From contig NZ_DASQNA010000033.1 in NCBI RefSeq assembly GCF_035645195.1, forward strand, positions 1 through 64,000: 64,000 bases of DNA, in the 5' to 3' direction. The DNA is from Paenibacillus sp. (GTDB taxonomy: Bacteria > Bacillota > Bacilli > Paenibacillales > YIM-B00363). The position numbers and the translations under genes are program-made. Below the pieces are notes generated by a model that was given only the letters and a program-made list of their open reading frames with translations, searched no databases and had not been told where the DNA came from. Of this stretch, positions 6,920 to 14,334 are shown in pieces; position 1 is the stretch's first letter; each line of letters opens with the position of its first letter.

Positions 6920-7402
6920 ATGGCTATAACTACACCTCTATTAAACATGAAACCAGTAATAATTGAACATGAAGAGTTAAAACTTATTGGGATCCCTTGT
7001 ATTAGTCTCACTAATATGAGTAGTAAATACCAGAACGCTAAAGAGAGTTTACTTTCTTCGACGAAATATTTTCCACAGGTAATCAATCATAAAATTCATT
7101 ATGGAATGTGGCCGACCGTAGATACACAGAATAATCCAGAAAGACATGCTTATATTCTTTGTGTCGAAGTCAGCACCTTTGAAAACATTCCCGCGTGGTA
7201 CATCAAGATAAGTGTACCAAAGCAAAAATGCGTAGTTGTTGCGAATGATCAAGGGGATTTTGATGCAGCTAGCAGACTTGTAGATACATATTTAAAACAA
7301 AACAAGATTAATGTAAGTGCAGTAGGCAGAGAATATATTATATGTGAAAAATATAATTATGAAGGGGAAGGTTTCTCAAGGTACTCATTACCTATTGTTT
7401 AA
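6920..7402 (+). CDS. GyrI-like / Cass2-type effector-binding domain protein
   Basis: The 160-residue protein begins with the family's EHEELKLIGIPCISL strand and ends with a C-terminal half typical of GyrI-like small-molecule-binding domains (YILCVEVSTFENIPAWY, then GDFDAASRLVDTYLK). The fold serves as the ligand domain of MerR/AraC regulators and as stand-alone binding proteins; the Cass2 family was named from integron cassettes. No DNA-binding domain is present, so it may sequester or modify a small molecule. ATG 6920 is preferred; ATG 6875 starts in the degenerate attC site. Confidence 0.7.
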   Translation: MAITTPLLNMKPVIIEHEELKLIGIPCISLTNMSSKYQNAKESLLSSTKYFPQVINHKIHYGMWPTVDTQNNPERHAYILCVEVSTFENIPAWYIKISVPKQKCVVVANDQGDFDAASRLVDTYLKQNKINVSAVGREYIICEKYNYEGEGFSRYSLPIV

Positions 7403-7409
7403 TAAAATT

Positions 7410-7617
7410 ATAGGGTATCTCAACCACGCATCGGGCTTACGCCCTCGGTCAGCCGAGGCATTTCAGTGAAGTTGATTCAGCGGAGAACCCCTCCACCACC
7501 TAGCCACATCGCGGCCGAAAATCCTGGGAGACTAAGATAAGAGCTATTCAAGTCTCCCAGGATTCCTTAAGGTGGTGGGGTTCGTGAATGCTGGCGCCGT
7601 TAAATGAAAGCTCAGAA
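7410..7617 (+). repeat. Enlarged attC-like site 11 with a long inserted hairpin
   Basis: The site retains ACGCATCGGGC TTAC GCCC on the left and GTTCGTGAATGC then GTTAAAT on the right. Its third arm is replaced by a nested inverted repeat: AACCCC (7486-7491) plus CCACCACCT (7493-7501) pairs with AGGTGGTGGGGTT (7570-7582), and inside it AATCCTGGGAGACT (7520-7533) pairs perfectly with AGTCTCCCAGGATT (7551-7564). The left core is lost. This could be a hairpin element inserted into the variable arm. Confidence 0.6.
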
Positions 7618-7668
7618 CTGGAAAATCTGGGGTTGAAATCATTTGATTTTTTCATACCGGAGGTTGTG

Positions 7669-8121
7669 ATGGTGAATAATGTTACGTATAAAAAACTACA
7701 AACCGGAGACGAATTGATATTTTCTGAACTAGTTCTGCTTTTCAATAAGGAGTTTGAATCACCTAATACGGACTACGTAAATAATGATAATATTGCTAGG
7801 CTTTTATCGAGCCCTTTTTTTGTTTGTATCGTTGCAATACAGGGTGACGAGGTTATAGGCGGATTAACAGGATACGAATTGGATATGTATGATCGGAAGG
7901 GATCCACTCTATATTTATACGACATAGCGGTAGGAACGAATTATCAACGTAAGGGAATAGGAAGTAGTCTTATTAGGGAATTAGTAAAATATTGTAAATC
8001 AAATGAAATACGAGATATCTTTGTTCAAGCAGATGCTATTGATCAACACGCGGTTGAGTTTTACAAAAATCTTGGTGGAGAGAAATCTAGTGTCTATCAG
8101 TTTACATTCGCTGTTGTGTGA
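7669..8121 (+). CDS. GNAT acetyltransferase resembling aminoglycoside 3-N-acetyltransferase AAC(3)-I
   Basis: The 150-residue protein has a LFNKEFE stretch near residue 26, a strand LYLYDIAV, the acetyl-CoA loop QRKGIG near residues 103-108, and FVQADAIDQHAVEFYKNLG. The same order (IYIYDLAV, RRQGIA, YVQADYGDDPAVALYTKLG) is found in AAC(3)-I enzymes, as recalled from the family. AAC(3)-I proteins transfer acetyl to the 3-amino group of gentamicin-type aminoglycosides and are classic integron cargo. Resistance activity here is inference. The ATG at 7669 follows GGAGG. Confidence 0.75.
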   Translation: MVNNVTYKKLQTGDELIFSELVLLFNKEFESPNTDYVNNDNIARLLSSPFFVCIVAIQGDEVIGGLTGYELDMYDRKGSTLYLYDIAVGTNYQRKGIGSSLIRELVKYCKSNEIRDIFVQADAIDQHAVEFYKNLGGEKSSVYQFTFAVV

Positions 8122-8176
8122 CACTTAAAAATACCAAAAAAATCTTGGTTCGTATTTCGAAGAAGGCAGTAACATT

Positions 8177-8304
8177 CTTTAACAACGCATTCACGCATCG
8201 GGGACATTCGTCCCCTTAGTCCCGGAAGTGAGGGTTGAGGAGTGGCTCCCGGGACACCTTCGGGCTTAAGGTGGTGGGATGTCGCAAATGCAACAACGTT
8301 ACAC
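8177..8304 (+). repeat. Divergent attC-like site 12 with covarying arms
   Basis: The site runs from CTTTAAC (8177-8183) to GTTACAC (8298-8304). The sequence of the arms differs from all others but the fold is kept: GGGGAC ATTC GTCCCC, then GTCCCGG pairing with CCGGGAC, then CACCTT with AAGGTG. The left box GCATTCACGC is conserved, while the right one has become GCAAATGC. This is the best single piece of covariation evidence for the fold. Confidence 0.7.
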
Positions 8305-8370
8305 ACGATATTCGCGAAAACCCAAAAACCCGAAAACCCGATAAAACTAATTAGAATAGGGGAATGACTC

Positions 8371-8742
8371 ATTATATCTCAAGCAGTAATAATTAAAGAC
8401 AAGCGAATACTTATGGTTAGGCAATATGTCGAAAGAGGGGATATTGTATGGAACTTTCCCGGCGGCGGAATCGAAGAAGGGGAAAGTGCTGAATTTTCAT
8501 GTGTGAGGGAAGTCAAGGAAGAGACTGGATATGATGTAGAAGTTCGGCGGTTGCTGTGTGAAGAGGATGATAAATATACATATATTGTCGAGATCATAGA
8601 CGGAGAATTACAACTAGATAAGAACGTGAAGTACGATGAAGATATCGTAGAAGTAGCTTGGATTGATGTTAATGACGAGGAGAAATTCGATACCTATACT
8701 CGACCTATAATAGATCGCTTGAAGAGGGAAGGGAGCTTGTAA
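8371..8742 (+). CDS. NUDIX hydrolase with ATT start or a frameshifted N terminus
   Basis: The Nudix box PGGGIEEGE followed by REVKEETGYDV is intact and the protein is about 120 residues. The first ATG in frame (8413) lies inside the first conserved strand (AVIIKDKRILMVRQ), so the true N terminus must be earlier. In frame only ATT 8371 is available, eight bases after AGGGGAATG. An ATG at 8364 with a good Shine-Dalgarno is one base out of frame and runs to a stop at 8396. Either the gene starts at ATT or it has lost its start frame. Confidence 0.7.
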   Translation: MISQAVIIKDKRILMVRQYVERGDIVWNFPGGGIEEGESAEFSCVREVKEETGYDVEVRRLLCEEDDKYTYIVEIIDGELQLDKNVKYDEDIVEVAWIDVNDEEKFDTYTRPIIDRLKREGSL

Positions 8743-9203
8743 GCAAACGCGCATTGGGCCAGCTACGCTGTCCCACGATACGGGGTGCTGCGGACAACCT
8801 CCGACGAGGTTTGTGAATGCAAGAGCCGTTCGACGAATATGTTACAAGTCTCCTGTTCGTAGTATTGTTACCAATTTACATAATTTAACAACTGACAACT
8901 ATCAAAAGTGTTGCCATTACTGATGATGTTAGTAGTGAGTTTAACACTTTGAACGAACTATAGGTGGTATCAACTTGATGGATCTGGTCAACAGGCAGCG
9001 TATGCAGTCTTAAAGCTATCAGCAGCTGATTTCGAAGATCACGCATCGGGCTGACGCTCTCGATCCGCGGGAAGTATTATTCGGATTATTTGGAAGGAAG
9101 TGGAAGTTAAAGAGTAGAATAATTATGAAGATGACGTAACCGGATGCGGTTCCGAATTTGTGAAAAAATCGGTGATAAGAACAAGTAATTGGAAGGTGAT
9201 TTT
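8743..9203 (+). repeat. Gene-poor stretch with two decayed attC-like sites and a gene fragment
   Basis: A degenerate site spans about 8745-8834 (GCGCATTGGGCC, GCTGCGGACAACC, GTGAATGC, GTTCGAC). A second remnant begins near 9040 (CACGCATCGGGCTGACGC). Between them a frame at about 8963-9054 reads WYQLDGSGQQAAYAVLKLSA without a start, probably the end of a lost cassette gene. No intact gene is seen. Confidence 0.5.
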
Positions 9204-9488
9204 ATGGACAATTTTAACACTAAGAACATCGTTAATTTCTTTGGAACCTGCATTGTTCTTTTATTGGTATTAGTAATATACCTGTTAGTAAAAGTTGAAA
9301 ATATAAGTATACCAGCGCCTCAAGCAAACGTTAATATTCCACCTGCTTCAATACCATTTCATTCAACTAGTTCTTACGGGGATGGGGGATATTGGATTTA
9401 CGATCAAAACAACGCGAGGGTAATCTTCCTTAGATATGATTCTGAACAAAACAAGATCATACAAATGGAGAAATATGTTAATGAGTGA
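9204..9488 (+). CDS. Small single-span membrane protein (94 aa)
   Basis: The start ATG 9204 follows GGAAGGTGA. One membrane helix (FFGTCIVLLLVLVIYLLV, residues about 11-29) is followed by a proline-rich linker and a Tyr/Gly-containing C-terminal part that is probably outside the cell. No family is recognised. A right-half attC remnant follows the stop. Confidence 0.65.
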   Translation: MDNFNTKNIVNFFGTCIVLLLVLVIYLLVKVENISIPAPQANVNIPPASIPFHSTSSYGDGGYWIYDQNNARVIFLRYDSEQNKIIQMEKYVNE

Positions 9489-9506
9489 ATATACATATGA
9501 AGCCGG

Positions 9507-9566
9507 CTGCGCATGAGCTGCGGACAACCTCCTACGGAGGTTCGTGAATGCGGGAGGCGTAATTCG
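9507..9566 (+). repeat. Right half of an attC-like site
   Basis: Only the right part is present: GAGCTGCGGACAACC, CTACGGAGGTTCGTGAATGC and GGGAGGCGTAATTC. The left core and first arm are missing, so the site is probably inactive. Confidence 0.6.
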
Positions 9567-9603
9567 GAAATATGGCAGTAGTAAGGTAGGAGGTAATTCG
9601 GTA

Positions 9604-10146
9604 ATGGAAGTTTTACAAGTACTCTTCATAAATATTCTTAGTGTTATTATAGGTGGATTAATTGCTTATCGAATTGCGAGATGGGAACATGATGCAAACG
9701 ATTCTTTTGAGGGTCGAAAAAATCAAGTTTTGCTTAGAGAGAATATTAGTAGAATAAGGGAAGAATTAAGAAAAAATCTCGGTATTGTAACCGCACTTAG
9801 TGGAATTCTTAATAAAAGTAAGGTTGCTCGAACGGACCTATTGGATTGGGGAATGACATATGTTGAATCAATTTCCTTTTTCACGTTCCAACATTTCAGT
9901 TCCTCTCGCCTTAATACATGTCTGCCGACATCTCTGGAAAGATACATTTTTAATTCATACAATGAATTGGATAGTTTATCAAGTTGGTATAGACAAGCAG
10001 CGAAAGGTTATGATTTCTATGCCGGGCTTCAAGGATCTCAAGAAGATGAAGCAAGTAAGGAATATGAGATGATAAAGAAGAAAATAGATCAAACAATTCA
10101 TAATTTAGAGTCAAATCTGAAGCAAATTGAAGAGTTTAAGGTGTAG
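9604..10146 (+). CDS. Membrane-anchored coiled-coil hypothetical protein (180 aa)
   Basis: ATG 9604 follows AGGAGG. Residues about 4-25 form a membrane helix (LFINILSVIIGGLIAYRIA), followed by an Arg/Glu-rich helix and a C-terminal coiled coil (IKKKIDQTIHNLESNLKQI). No family is recognised. The topology (short N-terminal anchor and cytosolic helices) resembles small accessory membrane proteins found in cassettes and prophages. Confidence 0.65.
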   Translation: MEVLQVLFINILSVIIGGLIAYRIARWEHDANDSFEGRKNQVLLRENISRIREELRKNLGIVTALSGILNKSKVARTDLLDWGMTYVESISFFTFQHFSSSRLNTCLPTSLERYIFNSYNELDSLSSWYRQAAKGYDFYAGLQGSQEDEASKEYEMIKKKIDQTIHNLESNLKQIEEFKV

Positions 10147-10391
10147 CTTATTCAAAAATGGCATCGGGCCGACTGCGCCGTCCCGCGGTCCGCCAAAAGT
10201 ATTTCGAGGGAGCGAAACCAGCGGACAACCCACGAAGTGTTCGGCATTATACAACACCGCGTTTACGCATCAGACTGAAGCCTCAGTCGCTATAACGTTG
10301 GCTTGGGGGCTAACGCACTCAGTCCGCAGGAGTCGATTGAAGAAGTGGGTACAAATTCCGAATGCAAGAGGCTTTACAAGGAAGTGAGAAC
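10147..10391 (+). repeat. Two decayed attC-like sites in tandem
   Basis: The first (about 10160-10240) keeps GCATCGGGCCGACTGC, GGTCCGCC and AGCGGACAAC. The second starts with TTATACAACACCGCGTTTACGC at about 10246 and ends near GAATGCAAGAGG at 10368. No gene lies between them, so a cassette has been lost here. Confidence 0.55.
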
Positions 10392-10700
10392 ATGAAAAGG
10401 GATTTTGAGGAAAAATGGAATAAAACAAGAGAAAAAGGGAGAAGTATCTATATCCTAAAGTATGGGATGTTAATGTACGGACTGCCTCTTGGTTTAATTG
10501 GGGCTTTAATAGCAAGATATTTCGAAAACGGTTTTTCCTTTGTCGGCTTTTTTTATTATGGTTTAGTTGGTGACATTATTGCTAGAGGTTTATTTACAAT
10601 GGTTTTTGCAGGGGGAGTATTCGGGTATTTAATGTGGAAATCAAACGAGGAGAAATACTTGAAAGAAGTTAGTATGCGGGCCAGATCAAGATTAAAGTGA
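10392..10700 (+). CDS. Small two-span membrane protein (102 aa)
   Basis: ATG 10392 follows AGGAAGTGAG. After a charged N-terminal helix, hydrophobic segments at about residues 23-42 and 49-82 (YGMLMYGLPLGLIGALIARYF; FFYYGLVGDIIA...) suggest two or three membrane helices, with a basic tail. No family is recognised. Confidence 0.65.
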   Translation: MKRDFEEKWNKTREKGRSIYILKYGMLMYGLPLGLIGALIARYFENGFSFVGFFYYGLVGDIIARGLFTMVFAGGVFGYLMWKSNEEKYLKEVSMRARSRLK

Positions 10701-10708
10701 AGAGTGAA

Positions 10709-10810
10709 GCAGGTGCTGCAGACAATTCCTCGGCAGAAAAGAAAAGAGGGGCCCATGCTGCAACAAAAGTTATTGCCCAACGAGTTTGTGAATGCAGGAG
10801 GTGCATGTGC
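10709..10810 (+). repeat. Decayed attC-like site
   Basis: GAAGCAGGTGCTGCAGACAA near 10709 and CGAGTTTGTGAATGCAGGAGG near 10779 match the middle and right parts of the array element; the third arm has been replaced by unrelated sequence. Confidence 0.5.
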
Positions 10811-10843
10811 ATTGCCGCGAAAACTGAATTGGAGGAGTATTCA

Positions 10844-11389
10844 ATGAAGAAGATCTACTTAGTCCGACACTGTAAAGCCGGAGGACAAGACCCCAGCGCA
10901 GAATTAACTGATGAAGGAATCGAACAAGCCGAGTTATTATCGGATTTCTTTTCTGATAAAGGTATCGAGGTTATTATTTCGAGCCCTTACACGAGGGCGG
11001 TATCCACAATTCGACCTCTTTCGGATAAAAGAATGATAAAAATTCAAATTGATCATCGGTTAAGCGAGAGAGTGCTCTCGTCAGAAGACTTGCCTGACTG
11101 GATGGAGAGATTAAACGATACGTTCTCGGATTTGGATTTGAAATTAACTGGCGGCGAGTCTTCAAGAGAAGCGATGATACGCGGTGCCGCTGTAATAACC
11201 GAGTTATTTCATAGACCGGAAAATAATTTTATTGTTGTTACTCATGGGAATCTAATGACCCTCATGTTAAAGCATTATGATCATAGGTTTGGATTTGGGG
11301 AGTGGAAGAGTTTAACGAATCCAGACGTATATGAACTCTGTAAGTCGGATTCAGCCGATCATATTGAAATAAGGAGATTGTGGAAGTAG
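10844..11389 (+). CDS. Histidine phosphatase family protein
   Basis: The 181-residue protein starts MKKIYLVRHCKAGG, the RHG/RHC phosphohistidine motif with the catalytic His near residue 9. The second half holds SSPYTRAVSTIRPL and VVTHGNLMTLML with the second catalytic His. The family includes phosphoglycerate mutases and small-molecule phosphatases; the substrate is not predictable. ATG 10844 follows GGAGGAG, and the longer frame upstream runs through attC remnant sequence. Confidence 0.85.
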   Translation: MKKIYLVRHCKAGGQDPSAELTDEGIEQAELLSDFFSDKGIEVIISSPYTRAVSTIRPLSDKRMIKIQIDHRLSERVLSSEDLPDWMERLNDTFSDLDLKLTGGESSREAMIRGAAVITELFHRPENNFIVVTHGNLMTLMLKHYDHRFGFGEWKSLTNPDVYELCKSDSADHIEIRRLWK

Positions 11390-11498
11390 CTGGAGAAGCC
11401 GGCAATAGCAGCTATCACGCATTTGCGGTGTGCGCCCATTTCAACTTCGAAGGCATTTACGATGTTTAACGCAAAGAAAGAATGAAAGGGGTTGCCCT

Positions 11499-11906
11499 TT
11501 GAAGGATCCAAGTCAAAATAAAATCTTGAAAGCAGTACCATACATATTGTCATTAGGGTTTATATTTACATTATCATTTATATTAGTTAATAAATTCAAA
11601 GAACTTAGCTGGGAGGATAAAACGGGATTTATTATTTTGATTATAGGTGCACTAATGAATTTACTATTTAATATATGGAATAGGGGACAATGGAGTTACG
11701 ATTATTTTACCCTTGGCTTTTCATTGTTTTTATTATTAAAATCAACGGTAATTTGTTACAATTATTTGTTTCATGATGGCATGTATTTATTTATTGATAA
11801 GGTTGCTTTTTCGTTTTTCTTGATTATGTATGGATTGGCCCTTTGGAATATAAGAAGAATAATCAAAGAGAGCAGGGTATTTGAGAAATTCCGAAGAGGG
11901 CACTAA
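11499..11906 (+). CDS. Four-span membrane protein (135 aa)
   Basis: The TTG at 11499 is favoured because GAAAGGGGTTG lies upstream and the longer frame has no plausible start. Four hydrophobic segments are visible at about residues 11-30, 42-60, 70-88 and 98-117, separated by short loops, with a basic C-terminal tail. No family is recognised. Confidence 0.6.
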   Translation: MKDPSQNKILKAVPYILSLGFIFTLSFILVNKFKELSWEDKTGFIILIIGALMNLLFNIWNRGQWSYDYFTLGFSLFLLLKSTVICYNYLFHDGMYLFIDKVAFSFFLIMYGLALWNIRRIIKESRVFEKFRRGH

Positions 11907-11967
11907 TTTGATATTAAAACTACCGATATAAGTTCACGTGAAGTTGCGGTGTGGAGGGAGGGAAGGA

Positions 11968-12270
11968 ATGCAACGCTGTAAGGAATGTTACGAGCCTTTC
12001 TTATACAAAGAACTATTCCTTTCTGGATTAACAGGCTATAAACCCATCTCCTGTGTGAAATGCAATAAAAAGCATACAGTTACTTTAAGCTCTCGTATAA
12101 GCTCATCCCTTCTAATCGTCGCTTTTCCCATGTCTCTATCGATGTACTTATTGAAAGATCTAATTCAGATTAATCCTGTAGTTATATATTTGTGCATTGT
12201 TATCCCAACATTATTTATTTTACCTTTCGTATTAAGATATAAACTTGAACAAAATCATAAAAGAGGATGA
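11968..12270 (+). CDS. CXXC-20-CXXC family membrane protein
   Basis: The 100-residue protein has C-x-x-C at residues 4-7 and a second C-x-x-C about 30 residues later (SCVKC), framing an aromatic YKPISC strand, then two membrane helices (LLIVAFPMSLSMYLL; VVIYLCIVIPTLFIL). This matches the small TIGR04104-type family of Firmicutes, likely a zinc-ribbon membrane protein of unknown role. ATG 11968 follows GGAGGGAGGGAAGG. Confidence 0.75.
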   Translation: MQRCKECYEPFLYKELFLSGLTGYKPISCVKCNKKHTVTLSSRISSSLLIVAFPMSLSMYLLKDLIQINPVVIYLCIVIPTLFILPFVLRYKLEQNHKRG

Positions 12271-12319
12271 GGCCTTCGAATAACTTTGTTCGAAGAAAAG
12301 ACATTGGAGGAGTAAAAAA

Positions 12320-12767
12320 ATGAGCTCACCTTAGCATATCCTTTCGGCTGCGGCGATTGTTGTGAATGATAGAAATAAATGAATTATTGCTTATAAAAGG
12401 TCCAAAAAGAGGCTGGGAGATGCCGGGTGGTCAAGTAGAGGAAGGAGAATCGTTAAGTCAAGCTGCAATAAGGGAGACGAAGGAAGAATCCGGTATAGAT
12501 ATTGAAATCATCAAGTTTTGCGGAATTTTCCAAAACGTGGGCAACTCGATTTGCAACACCCTATTTTTAGCAAAACCAATTGGCGGGGAATTAACTCCTA
12601 CATCTGAAAGCGTAGATGTAGGTTTTTTTCCGATCGAAGAAGCTCTTACGAAAGTCGAATGGAAAAATTTTAGACAAAGAATTGAGTACTGTTTAAAACC
12701 TGAGCTGCAACCATTTTGCATTGAGGTTACAGATGAAAAGAAAAGAGTGGGAACTCATGATCATTGA
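12320..12767 (+). pseudogene. NUDIX hydrolase gene with broken 5' end
   Basis: A strong ribosome binding site (TTGGAGGAG) and ATG 12320 open a frame that meets TAG at codon 5. It would otherwise continue as HILSAAAIVVNDRNK, the expected first strand of a NUDIX protein. The conserved remainder (ELLLIKGPKRGWEMPGGQ, EEGE, RETKEESGIDI) lies in another frame. The 133-codon frame from ATG 12366 keeps the whole Nudix box but lacks the first strand and a good ribosome binding site. It is either a pseudogene or a shortened, poorly expressed enzyme. Its 3' end overlaps the next gene. Confidence 0.7.
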
Positions 12768-13197
12768 AAAAGCAAAACCATCGAACCTTGATGAACTAAC
12801 TAATTTAGCGATGAAGCTTTGGCCAGAAAATTCATGGGACAACTTAAGAACGGAGCTTGAAGATTTAATACAATCTGAGAAAGATATCATTTATCTTGCA
12901 TTCGTCGAAGGAGAATGTATTGGGTTTATACATATGTCTTTAAGAGTTGACTATGTGGAAGGTTCTCGTTCAAGTCCAGTAGGGTATGTAGAGGGGATCT
13001 ACGTGGAGGAGAACCATCGAAGAAAAGGAATATCCAAGAAATTGGTTGAGGCAGGAGAACAATGGTCAAAGTCATTGGGATGTAATGAAATTGCGTCAGA
13101 TACTGAGGTAGATAATTATGATAGTCAGCAATTCCACAAAAAGATTGGATTCAGAGAAGCAGGAAGAATAGTTGCCTTCATTAAAAACATAGAGTAG
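12757..13197 (+). CDS. GNAT acetyltransferase resembling aminoglycoside 6'-N-acetyltransferase
   Basis: The 146-residue protein shows LAMKLWPENS near residue 17, FIHMSLRVDYVEGSRSSPVGYVEGIYV, the acetyl-CoA loop RRKGIS and EIASDTEVDN with a C-terminal HKKIGFREAGRIVAF. The same order (LWPG, SIRHDYVNG, SSPV, LEGIFV, ASDT, HQALGFEETERV) is the pattern of AAC(6')-Iy-type enzymes, as recalled. Such enzymes acetylate the 6'-amino group of aminoglycosides; activity here is inference. ATG 12757 overlaps the preceding frame by 11 bases; ATG 12733 is an alternative start. Confidence 0.8.
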   Translation: MIIEKAKPSNLDELTNLAMKLWPENSWDNLRTELEDLIQSEKDIIYLAFVEGECIGFIHMSLRVDYVEGSRSSPVGYVEGIYVEENHRRKGISKKLVEAGEQWSKSLGCNEIASDTEVDNYDSQQFHKKIGFREAGRIVAFIKNIE

Positions 13198-13352
13198 CTG
13201 TGTAGCGGAACCTTACGGGTTCGTGATAAAGCAGAAACCTTATCCTGAGGTGAACATTTTGGGGTACATAAGAGATCTTCGAAAAATTGTTGGTTCAAGA
13301 TCCCTTCGGACTCACGCTTAGATTGCCTCTGTAGAGGGAGGTAGTGTTCTCA

Positions 13353-13802
13353 TTGAAGTTTCAAACGAAAAGAGATCAATTCTTTATTGTTTTTTGGATT
13401 GTAACGCTAATCATAATAAACCTCGGATTCTTATTGCCGTTATTGGGCGGTGGAAAATCGTGGGGTGATACAATCGTTGTAATCATTTTGGATCTGCTAT
13501 TTACAGTTTTTTTTATTTGGCTGGCTGTGGACCTGAGTTACGTAATAAAGAATGATCACATACTCGTTAAAGGCGGGATCTTTAGGTCCAAAATCAAATA
13601 CGAAGATATCACCAAGATTAGCGGAAAACCGAATATTTGGGCAGGGTACCGAATGATTTTCTCGAGAGATGCTATTGAGATATTCTACAAAACTGGCTTT
13701 ATGGGGAGTGTAATCATTTCGCCGGTTAATAAAACGTTGTTTATTCAAGAGCTAGTTAGGAGGAATAATCAAATAAAAATCGAGGGATTTGATAAAGACT
13801 AA
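13353..13802 (+). CDS. PH domain-containing membrane protein (bPH_4 / DUF1200 type)
   Basis: Two N-terminal membrane helices (FFIVFWIVTLIIINLGFLL; VVIIILDLLFTVFFIWLAV) are followed by a C-terminal domain starting YVIKNDHILVKGGIFRSKI and KYEDITKIS, typical of bacterial PH-like bPH_4 proteins. Their function is unknown. The TTG start at 13353 is about 11 bases from GGGAGG; GTG 13344 is possible but too close. An attC right-half remnant (CTTACGGGTTCGTG) lies at 13212-13225. Confidence 0.7.
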   Translation: MKFQTKRDQFFIVFWIVTLIIINLGFLLPLLGGGKSWGDTIVVIILDLLFTVFFIWLAVDLSYVIKNDHILVKGGIFRSKIKYEDITKISGKPNIWAGYRMIFSRDAIEIFYKTGFMGSVIISPVNKTLFIQELVRRNNQIKIEGFDKD

Positions 13803-13839
13803 GTTCGAAGCTGCCTTGAGGGTTTGAGGAGGGAAGGAA

Positions 13840-14286
13840 ATGAACGATAGTCAGGTGGAAATTGTCGAATTGGAAGAAAAACACTTTGTCGGCATAGCCG
13901 TAACTGTTTCGTTCCAAAGACATGACCCCGAAAGAATAAGAGAGGCTAGTCAACTTTTTTACGCTAGAAGAAAGGAAATTTCCGGAATAGTCAACGAGCA
14001 ACAATATGTGTGCCCCCATTTTGCAAACGATCTCCTGTTTACCTACATATATTCCATGGAGGTGTCGGAAGTCAGGGATATCCCTAAAGGGATGATTGGT
14101 TTCAGCATTCCCAGCCAAAAATACGCGAAGGTGAGGACGAAGGACCAAGACCCTTATAAACTAATCAAGACCTACTTAAGGGATAATGGGTTTGAGAACA
14201 ACGAGAGGTCAGTAGCGTTAGAAATATTCAAGTTTGGCGAAGACCAGCATGTTAATCACGCGGATATCTTCGTGCCCATAAAATAG
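13840..14286 (+). CDS. GyrI-like effector-binding domain protein
   Basis: The 148-residue protein starts with the family pattern VEIVELEEKHFVGIAVTV, then two alpha/beta repeats (EVSEVRDIPKGMIGFSIPS; YAKVRTKDQDPYKLIKTYL). It has no DNA-binding domain. It probably binds a small molecule, like SbmC/GyrI or the ligand domain of BmrR. ATG 13840 follows GGAGGGAAGGAA. It is the second of three such genes in the window. Confidence 0.75.
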   Translation: MNDSQVEIVELEEKHFVGIAVTVSFQRHDPERIREASQLFYARRKEISGIVNEQQYVCPHFANDLLFTYIYSMEVSEVRDIPKGMIGFSIPSQKYAKVRTKDQDPYKLIKTYLRDNGFENNERSVALEIFKFGEDQHVNHADIFVPIK

Positions 14287-14334
14287 ATGAGGATGAAATG
14301 ATAAGTCAATAAAAGACTAGGAGACCCTAAATAA

